A stretch of 64,000 bases of DNA, from the NCBI GenBank assembly GCA_016713245.1, contig JADJPM010000001.1, forward strand, positions 1,302,001-1,366,000, written 5' to 3'. Shown here one piece after another: positions 58,328-64,000 of the stretch. The notes beneath the pieces were generated by a model. The model was not told the DNA's origin and made no database searches. It worked only from the letters and a program-made list of their open reading frames with translations. The translations under genes were made by a program, and so were the position numbers. Positions within the stretch are counted from its first letter, which is position 1, and every line of letters starts with the position of its first letter. This stretch comes from Verrucomicrobiaceae bacterium (GTDB lineage Bacteria; Verrucomicrobiota; Verrucomicrobiia; Verrucomicrobiales; Verrucomicrobiaceae).

Positions 58328-59500
58328 ATGAAGTTACTCTCAAATTCAGCCGCTCGCCCCTCCAAAGTCCTCGTCTGCTTCGGCACCCGCCCGGAACTCA
58401 TCAAATTCGCCCCGATGATCAAGGCGCTGGAAAACCGGGGAGCTGGACTGGTCACGGTGAATTCCGGCCAGCACACGGACCTGCTCCTGCCGCTGTTTGA
58501 CCTCTTCAAAATCCGCCCGACGCACAACCTCGACGCGATGCGCCCTGGTCAGAGTCTGAACATGCTCGGCAGCCGCCTCCTGGAGCAGCTCGATCCCGTC
58601 ATGGAGGCCGAAAAGCCCGATCTGGTGCTCGTGCAGGGCGATACCGCCACGGCGGTGATGAGCTCGATGGCGGCCTTCAATCGCAAAATCCCCGTAGGAC
58701 ACCTCGAAGCCGGTTTGCGCTCCGGCAACCCGCTCAGCCCCTTCCCCGAAGAAATGAACCGCCGACTCGTCGGCCAGATCGCCGCCTACCACTTCGCCGC
58801 CACCGAGCGGAACCGCCGCACGCTGCTCGATGAAGGTGTTTCGCCCGATTCGATCCACATGGTCGGAAACACCGTCGTCGATGCCCTGCGTCAGACGCTT
58901 TCCAGCACGAAGCCAGGCGAAACGGTGGCGGAGATGCAGCAGTGGGCTGCTGGCAAGCGCCTCGTGCTCGTCACCACCCATCGCCGCGAGAATTTTGGCG
59001 AGACGATGAGCCATCATCTGCGTGCGCTGCGTGAGTTCATCGAGAGCCAGCCGGATCTATGCATGATTTTTCCGGTTCACCCGAATCCGAACGTTCGCGC
59101 CGCCGTGGCCGCCGAGCTCGACCAGCATCCGCGCATCCGTCTGACCGATCCGATGGGCTACCGCGACTTCGTTCACCTGCTCGGCGAGGCCTGGCTGATC
59201 GTCAGCGACTCCGGCGGCATCCAGGAAGAAGCCACGGCGCTCGGCAAACCGATGATCGTGCTCCGCGAAAACACCGAGCGCCCCGAGGCGGTCGAGTGCG
59301 GCGTGGCCCGACTCGTCGGCGAATCGCCTGAGCATCTCCGCGAGATGCTGCGCACCTCGTTGACCGATGCCGCGTGGTTCAAAGACGCCAGCCGTGCCCG
59401 CGATGTCTTCGGCGATGGCACCACTGGTGAACGCATCACCGACATCCTGTTCGGCCCGCGAGTCATCGCGATGCCCGAGCCGATGCGCATGGCCGCCTAA
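58328..59500 (+). CDS. wecB: UDP-N-acetylglucosamine 2-epimerase (non-hydrolysing)
   Basis: A 390-residue GT-B fold epimerase converting UDP-GlcNAc to UDP-ManNAc for surface glycan synthesis. Conserved motifs are VCFGTRPELIKFAPMIKAL at the N-terminus, PDLVLVQGDTATAVM, HLEAGLRSGNPLSPFPEEMN, the nucleotide site LVTTHRRENFGETM and IVSDSGGIQEEATALGKP. It follows a 199-bp AT-richer gap carrying a palindrome and is followed 20 bp later by the deacetylase gene, suggesting an operon. Confidence 0.95.
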   Translation: MKLLSNSAARPSKVLVCFGTRPELIKFAPMIKALENRGAGLVTVNSGQHTDLLLPLFDLFKIRPTHNLDAMRPGQSLNMLGSRLLEQLDPVMEAEKPDLVLVQGDTATAVMSSMAAFNRKIPVGHLEAGLRSGNPLSPFPEEMNRRLVGQIAAYHFAATERNRRTLLDEGVSPDSIHMVGNTVVDALRQTLSSTKPGETVAEMQQWAAGKRLVLVTTHRRENFGETMSHHLRALREFIESQPDLCMIFPVHPNPNVRAAVAAELDQHPRIRLTDPMGYRDFVHLLGEAWLIVSDSGGIQEEATALGKPMIVLRENTERPEAVECGVARLVGESPEHLREMLRTSLTDAAWFKDASRARDVFGDGTTGERITDILFGPRVIAMPEPMRMAA

Positions 59501-59519
59501 TTTTCACCCCTTTCGCGTC

Positions 59520-60473
59520 ATGAAACCCGCCGCCTCTATCTCGCTCGATCTCGACAATCTCTGGAGCTACCTGAAAACGCAGGGCGAATCCGGCTGGGAG
59601 AGCTTTCCGAGCTATCTCGATGTGGTCGTGCCGCGCATTTTGGAGACGCTGGATCGCTGCAACCAGCGCATCACGTTTTTTGTCGTCGGCAAAGACGCGA
59701 CGATCGAATCGAACCGTGCCGCTTTGAAGCAAATCGCCGATGCGGGGCATGAAATTGCCAATCACAGCTTCATGCATGAGCCCTGGCTGCATCTCTACAG
59801 CCGCGAGCAGTTGCACGAGGAGATCGGCGGCGCTGAAAACGCCATCGCCGCGGTCACCGGCAAGAAGACACGCGGCTTTCGCGGCCCGGGTTTCAGCACC
59901 AGCCCGCTCGTTCGCGAGGTGCTCGTCGAGCGTGGCTATCAATACGACGCTTCGATCTTCCCCAGCGCCCTCGGACCGGTGGCGCGGCTGTTCTTCTTCC
60001 TGAATTCGAAGCTCAGCGCCGAGGAAAAAGCCAAGCGCCAAGGTCTCTACGGCAAGTTCAGCGATGCCTTCGGCACCTTGCAGCCCTTCACCTGGCCGAA
60101 TGGACTCATCGAGATCCCCGTGACGACCATGCCGCTCTTCCGCGTGCCGGTGCATGCGACCTATCTGATGTTCCTCGCGCAGAAATCGGAAGCCCTCGCG
60201 AAGACCTACTGGGGCATGAACCTCGCTCTCAGTCGGGTGCGCGGCATCGCTCCCTCGCTGCTGCTGCATCCCACCGACTTCCTCGATCTCAGCGACGTGC
60301 CGCAGATGGATTTCTTCCCCGGCATGAAGGTCTCCGCGGCCAGAAAATGCGCCCTCGTCGAGCACACCGTCCGCAGCATCCAGCGCCACTGGCCCACCGG
60401 CAGCATGACCGCCGTCGCCACCGCGATGCCCTCCGCTTCACCGATTTCCACCCTCACCACTCAAACCGCCTGA
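59520..60473 (+). CDS. Polysaccharide deacetylase (NodB homology)
   Basis: A 317-residue carbohydrate esterase 4 protein. ASISLDLDNLW carries the catalytic and metal aspartates, HEIANHSFMHE the metal-binding histidines, and TRGFRGPGFSTSP the third motif. The long C-terminal half resembles deacetylases of exopolysaccharide loci. It removes N-acetyl groups from hexosamine polymers, which fits its place after wecB. The last 20 residues are low complexity. ATG 59520 was chosen as the first start leading directly into the NodB strand. Confidence 0.88.
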   Translation: MKPAASISLDLDNLWSYLKTQGESGWESFPSYLDVVVPRILETLDRCNQRITFFVVGKDATIESNRAALKQIADAGHEIANHSFMHEPWLHLYSREQLHEEIGGAENAIAAVTGKKTRGFRGPGFSTSPLVREVLVERGYQYDASIFPSALGPVARLFFFLNSKLSAEEKAKRQGLYGKFSDAFGTLQPFTWPNGLIEIPVTTMPLFRVPVHATYLMFLAQKSEALAKTYWGMNLALSRVRGIAPSLLLHPTDFLDLSDVPQMDFFPGMKVSAARKCALVEHTVRSIQRHWPTGSMTAVATAMPSASPISTLTTQTA

Positions 60474-60487
60474 TCCACCACCACACC

Positions 60488-61303
60488 ATGAAAACGCCGA
60501 CCACCGTCAACGAAATCGCCGTCGTCCTGCCCGCCTACAACGAGGAGAAGGACCTTCCTGTGCTCCTCGACAACCTGCACACGAAGCTGCAGAAGCTGCC
60601 TTACCAATACACCATCGTCGTTGTCGATGACGGCTCGAAGGACCGCACGGCTGAAATCGCCCGCGAAGCCGCGAAAACGATGCCCGTGAAGCTCGTGCAG
60701 CATGTGGTGAACAAAGGCCTCGGCGAAGCCATCCAAACCGGCCTCCGCGAAGGCTGGCTCGTCGGTGATGTCGTCATCACGATGGACGCCGACAACTCCC
60801 ACGACCCGATGTATGTGCAGGACATGGTGAAGATCATCGAAGCCGGCGATGCCGACATCGTGATCGCCTCCCGCTTCCAGAAAGGCAGCGTCGTGCAGGG
60901 CGTGCCCTACTTCCGCCAGTTCCTCAGCCTCGGCTGCTTCGCCATGATGAAGATCCTGCTGCCCTACAAGAACGTGCGTGACTACAGCACCGGCTTCCGC
61001 GCCTATCGCAGCGTCGCCCTTGGCCGTCTCATTCAGAACAGCGGCGAGAAGCTCATCCAGGAATCCAGCTTTGCCTGCATGCTCGAGCTGCTGCTGCGCT
61101 TCCGCTGGCTCGGTGCCCGCGCCGTCGAGATCCCCTACACACTGCGCTACGACCTCAAAGTCGGCGTGAGCAAGATGAACATCACCCGCACCATCAAACG
61201 CTACTTCAACGTCATCTCCCGCTACTGGGCTCTCGATCAGCTTCCCCAGAAGCAGGAGGAGTCGCTTTCCGATCTTCGTCAGCAGTATCGTGCTCGTGCT
61301 TAA
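60488..61303 (+). CDS. Family 2 glycosyltransferase (dolichol-phosphate-mannose-synthase-like)
   Basis: A 271-residue GT2 enzyme. AVVLPAYNEEKDLPVLL and IVVVDDGSKDRTAEIA are the nucleotide-binding strands, DADNSHDP is the D-x-D-like metal site, and IASRFQKGSVVQ follows. The C-terminal part includes a hydrophobic stretch (FLSLGCFAMMKILLPYK). It transfers a sugar from a nucleotide donor, perhaps to a polyprenyl phosphate used by the GT39-like enzyme encoded upstream. It starts 14 bp after the deacetylase gene. Confidence 0.88.
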   Translation: MKTPTTVNEIAVVLPAYNEEKDLPVLLDNLHTKLQKLPYQYTIVVVDDGSKDRTAEIAREAAKTMPVKLVQHVVNKGLGEAIQTGLREGWLVGDVVITMDADNSHDPMYVQDMVKIIEAGDADIVIASRFQKGSVVQGVPYFRQFLSLGCFAMMKILLPYKNVRDYSTGFRAYRSVALGRLIQNSGEKLIQESSFACMLELLLRFRWLGARAVEIPYTLRYDLKVGVSKMNITRTIKRYFNVISRYWALDQLPQKQEESLSDLRQQYRARA

Positions 61304-61328
61304 CATCTGTCTCCGACTCTGTCTCTTA

Positions 61329-61376
61329 CTCCGCCTCGAAGCGAACGGCTAGCGGCCTTCGACAATCGAGGCGGAG
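61329..61376. repeat. Palindromic intergenic repeat, family H
   Basis: CTCCGCCTCGA (61329-61339) pairs with TCGAGGCGGAG (61366-61376), with further complementary GACTCTG/CAGAG-type matches outside, in the gap between the GT2 and oxidoreductase genes. Confidence 0.7.
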
Positions 61377-61427
61377 GCAGAGTAGGAGGCGGATTATCTC
61401 GAACACCACCCAACAGCCACCTCACCC

Positions 61428-62807
61428 ATGTCCACACCTTCCAAATCCATCGCCATCCTCGGCGGCGGCATCTCCGGCCTCACCTGTGCGCTTCGTCTCG
61501 CTCAAGCCGGTCATCGCGTCACGATTTTCGAAGGCTCGGACCAGCTTGGAGGTCTCGGCACCTTCTTTGAGCATGCGGGCAGGACGTTTGAGAAGTTTTA
61601 TCACTGCACGCTGCCCAGCGATGGACCGCTGCTGCGCACGCTGGAGGCGCTCGGCATTCGCGATGAGGTCTATTGGAGGCCCACCACCTTCGCGTATGCG
61701 CATGCGGGGAAGTTTTTCCCGCTTAACACCGCCGTCGATCTCCTCAAATTTGCCCCGCTGCGTTTTCTCGACCGCATTCGCGTCGGCATCACCGGCCTCG
61801 TCGGTCGTCTCGTCAGCGACAAAGGTCTCGACGACGTCACCACGGTGAGCTGGCTCACCCAATTGAGCGGCAAAAACGCCTTCGCGAAGTTCTGGAAGCC
61901 GATGCTGGAGGCCAAATTCGGCGACCGCTACCACGACGTGCCCGCGCTGTGGTTCTGGACTCGTTTCAATCGCGAGAAGGGCGAAAGCAAAGGCGAGCAG
62001 AAGGGCTACATCCGTGGCGGCTACAAGCGCATCACGGACACTTTTGCCGAGGTGATCACCCGTCACGGCGGTCAGATCCATCTCAACACCACTGTCACCG
62101 GCATCGACCTCGATGCCGAAGGCCGCACCACCGTCACCACCAGCACGGGAGCCAGCGCCTTTGACCAAATGGTCATCACCCTGCCCACGCCGCAGGTCGA
62201 AAAGCTCATCGGCCCCGCGATGAAGGCCAAAATGCCTGCTTTGGATACCTCGACCGATTATCAGGGCGTCATCAACCACCTGCTCTTCCTCAAGCGCCCG
62301 CTCACCTCGCACTACTGGGTGGCCACGCCGCAGAGCGAGCATCCCTTTGATGGTGTCGTCGAGACCTCGACGCTCACCGACGTCGCCGACCGCGGCGCCC
62401 GCCACGTCGTTTATCTCACGAAGTACCTTCACCGAAGTGATTCACGCTTCGCCCAGCCCGATGCCGACGTCCGCCGCGACTGGACCGCCGCGCTTCAAAA
62501 GCTCTTCCCTGACCTCACGGCCAACGACATCGAGGCCGATTACATCTTCCGCGCCCCTTTCGTGGAGCCCATCTACCGTCTCGGCCAAAAGAAGCTCTGC
62601 CCACCCGAGGAACTCGTGCCCGGCACCGTCTTCCTCGCCAACACCGCGCAGGTCTATCCCATCGTCACCTCCTGGAACGGCAGTGTGTCGCAAGCGGAGA
62701 AAACGCTCGCCGCGATGGGTGTGAAAGTGGAGGCCTCACAGGCAAAATCGTCGGTTCAAGCCGCTTCAAAGACCTCTAAGGTCGCCATGACGCCAGCCGT
62801 GGCCTGA
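61428..62807 (+). CDS. FAD-dependent oxidoreductase (amine-oxidase/UDP-galactopyranose-mutase-like)
   Basis: A 459-residue flavoprotein. The Rossmann start SIAILGGGISGLTCALRLAQ is followed by RVTIFEGSDQLGG, the usual FAD-binding pattern. The rest resembles the protoporphyrinogen-oxidase/phytoene-desaturase group often found in glycan loci, with a C-terminal FAD contact near VFLANTAQVYPIVTSWNGSV. The reaction is unknown; its place after the glycosyltransferases suggests sugar or lipid-carrier modification. The C-terminal 25 residues are Ala/Ser/Lys-rich and probably disordered. Confidence 0.85.
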   Translation: MSTPSKSIAILGGGISGLTCALRLAQAGHRVTIFEGSDQLGGLGTFFEHAGRTFEKFYHCTLPSDGPLLRTLEALGIRDEVYWRPTTFAYAHAGKFFPLNTAVDLLKFAPLRFLDRIRVGITGLVGRLVSDKGLDDVTTVSWLTQLSGKNAFAKFWKPMLEAKFGDRYHDVPALWFWTRFNREKGESKGEQKGYIRGGYKRITDTFAEVITRHGGQIHLNTTVTGIDLDAEGRTTVTTSTGASAFDQMVITLPTPQVEKLIGPAMKAKMPALDTSTDYQGVINHLLFLKRPLTSHYWVATPQSEHPFDGVVETSTLTDVADRGARHVVYLTKYLHRSDSRFAQPDADVRRDWTAALQKLFPDLTANDIEADYIFRAPFVEPIYRLGQKKLCPPEELVPGTVFLANTAQVYPIVTSWNGSVSQAEKTLAAMGVKVEASQAKSSVQAASKTSKVAMTPAVA

Positions 62808-62827
62808 GTTCGTTTCTCCAAAGTCAC

Positions 62828-62862
62828 AAAAAAGCCCGGACATCGCTGTCCGGGCTTTTTTT
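62828..62862. terminator. Bidirectional rho-independent terminator
   Basis: GCCCGGACA-TCGC-TGTCCGGGC stem flanked by A6 and T7, placed between the convergent FAD oxidoreductase and DUF1501 genes. It ends both transcripts. Confidence 0.93.
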
Positions 62863-62882
62863 GGATGAAGACGAGGCCTCGA

Positions 62883-64000
62883 TCAGGCGAGCATCTCGGT
62901 GAGGATGCGACCACCATTGACGATGTCGATGGGGCGAGCGCCGTCGGACATGATGCGCTTCTCGGCATTGATGCCGAGGAGGCGGTACATGGTCTTGGCG
63001 AGATCTTCTGGACCCACGGCATCGCGATCTGGTTCGCCACCGAGAGCATCGGAAGCACCGTGGATGTAGCCTTCCTTCACGCCGCCACCAGCCATGGCCA
63101 CGGAGAAGACGCGTGGCCAGTGGTCGCGGCCATTGGTGCCGTTGATCTTTGGCGTGCGGCCGAATTCGGAGCTGACCATGACGAGCGTGCGCTTAAGCAT
63201 GCCGCGTTCGTCGAGGTCACGGATGAGGCGGGCAAAGGCTTGGTCGAAGTTTGGAGCCTGACCGTCGAAGGCGCTCTTGATGTTGCTGTGGTGATCCCAT
63301 CCGCCGTAGGTGACGGAAACCATGCGGACGCCGGACTCGACGAGGCGGCGGGCAAGGAGGAAGCGCTGGCCAGCGGTGTTGCGGCCGTATTCATCGCGGA
63401 GCTTGTCGGATTCCTTGGTGAGGTCGAAGGCTTCGCGGGCTTTGGCGCTGCTGATGAGACCGTAGGCGGCCTGATAGAAGCTATCCATCGACGCGATGGC
63501 GTCGGATTTCTCGGCGGCTTTGAAGTGCTCGTCCACGGCTCCGAGGAGGTTGCGACGACGGTCGAAGCGCTTTTCATCGACTTCCTTCGGCGTGAGTAGG
63601 TCGCGGACGGTGAAGCCTTTGTCTGCGGGATCGCTACCGAGGGCAAACGGACCGAAAGCGCTACTCATGTAGCCAGTGCCCTGCTCAGGAGCGATGACAT
63701 TTGGCACGACGACGTAGGGCGGAAGGTTGTTCCGGCTGCCCTGCTCGTGAGAGATGATGGAGCCGAAGCTAGGGAATTTGATCGCGGGGCTGGGGCGGTA
63801 GCCGGTGAACATGTTGTGGGTGCCACGCTCATGGGCGGCCTCACCGTGCGTCATGCTGCGGATGACGCTGAGCTTGTTCATGATTTTGGCGATGTGCTGA
63901 AACTTCTCGCCGACGTATTCTCCCGGGATGCTGGTCTTGATCGGGGTGTAGGGGCCGCGGTATTCCGGGGAGGCAAAGGGCTTCGGATCCCAAGACTCGT
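62883..64000 (-). CDS. DUF1501 family protein, 5' end outside window
   Basis: The frame stays open to the window edge, so the N-terminus with its export signal is missing; 372 residues are seen. Family blocks present are KLSVIRSMTHGEAAHERGTH with YRPSPAIKFPSFG, MVSVTYGGWDHHSNI and LVMVSSEFGRTPKINGTNGR followed by DHWPRV. These match DUF1501 more closely to the common PSD1-linked type than the copy at 31284 does. A PSD1 cytochrome gene is therefore expected further right, outside the window. It ends at the bidirectional terminator. Confidence 0.92.
   Translation of the reverse strand, partial: ESWDPKPFASPEYRGPYTPIKTSIPGEYVGEKFQHIAKIMNKLSVIRSMTHGEAAHERGTHNMFTGYRPSPAIKFPSFGSIISHEQGSRNNLPPYVVVPNVIAPEQGTGYMSSAFGPFALGSDPADKGFTVRDLLTPKEVDEKRFDRRRNLLGAVDEHFKAAEKSDAIASMDSFYQAAYGLISSAKAREAFDLTKESDKLRDEYGRNTAGQRFLLARRLVESGVRMVSVTYGGWDHHSNIKSAFDGQAPNFDQAFARLIRDLDERGMLKRTLVMVSSEFGRTPKINGTNGRDHWPRVFSVAMAGGGVKEGYIHGASDALGGEPDRDAVGPEDLAKTMYRLLGINAEKRIMSDGARPIDIVNGGRILTEMLA

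Overview
The window looks like a chromosomal segment of a Verrucomicrobiota bacterium, probably near Prosthecobacter/Verrucomicrobium. Three things point there. First, it is rich in the planctomycete/verrucomicrobial families DUF1552, DUF1592-type cytochromes, PSD1 (DUF1549/DUF1553), DUF1501 and DUF1080. Second, it has an imuA-imuB-dnaE2 cassette behind a TGTTC-N4-GAACA operator. Third, it has a divergent ftsQ-ftsA-ftsZ cluster and DapL-type lysine/peptidoglycan precursor synthesis. GC is high except in a few islands. I see no rRNA, tRNA, CRISPR array or classical IS element.

Region 1 (1-11.8 kb) holds three DUF1552 genes, a DUF1592 cytochrome, an exported ankyrin protein and an SGNH-like protein, then an ECF sigma factor coupled to a FecR-like protein. 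It is full of palindromic REP-type repeats and carries two REP-associated tyrosine transposases (RAYTs). Several REP units lie inside reading frames. In three genes they are translated at the signal peptide or its cleavage site, and in others they supply the stop codon.

Region 2 (11.8-21.3 kb) has an AraC regulator, the SOS mutagenesis operon on the minus strand (dnaE2, imuB, imuA), an LsrF-like aldolase with DhaL, an esterase and a DUF1080 protein. Region 3 (21.3-27.2 kb) contains a lower-GC gene joining a RibD-like deaminase to a RecG-C-terminal-type ATPase and a winged helix. It also has a large haem-binding dehydrogenase that shares an 80-bp upstream element with the DUF1080 gene, and an AbiEii-type toxin-antitoxin pair.

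Region 4 (27.3-40.2 kb) carries a PSD1 cytochrome, truD, DUF1501, a beta-helix protein, a YdbH-like AsmA-family protein with a fused YnbE-YdbL-like lipoprotein, dapL and a GDSL hydrolase. Region 5 (40.3-47.2 kb) has a circularly permuted ATP-grasp/alpha-E protein with a transglutaminase, a RelE-type toxin-antitoxin pair, transaldolase, a hydrolase and two composite palindromic elements. Region 6 (47.3-56.8 kb) has ftsZ, ftsA and ftsQ, an oligopeptide-binding protein, a sulfite-oxidase-like molybdoenzyme, a fucose-isomerase-like protein and a Uma2 nuclease. Region 7 (56.9-62.8 kb) is a glycan/exopolysaccharide cluster: membrane glycosyltransferase, wecB, polysaccharide deacetylase, GT2 and an FAD oxidoreductase. 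The window ends in a truncated DUF1501 gene.

The best leads are the translated REP/RAYT system, the deaminase-ATPase-winged-helix fusion, the YnbE-YdbL fusion, the shared 80-bp promoter-like element and a predicted leaderless SOS operon. All functions are inferred by reading the sequence; no database search was run.
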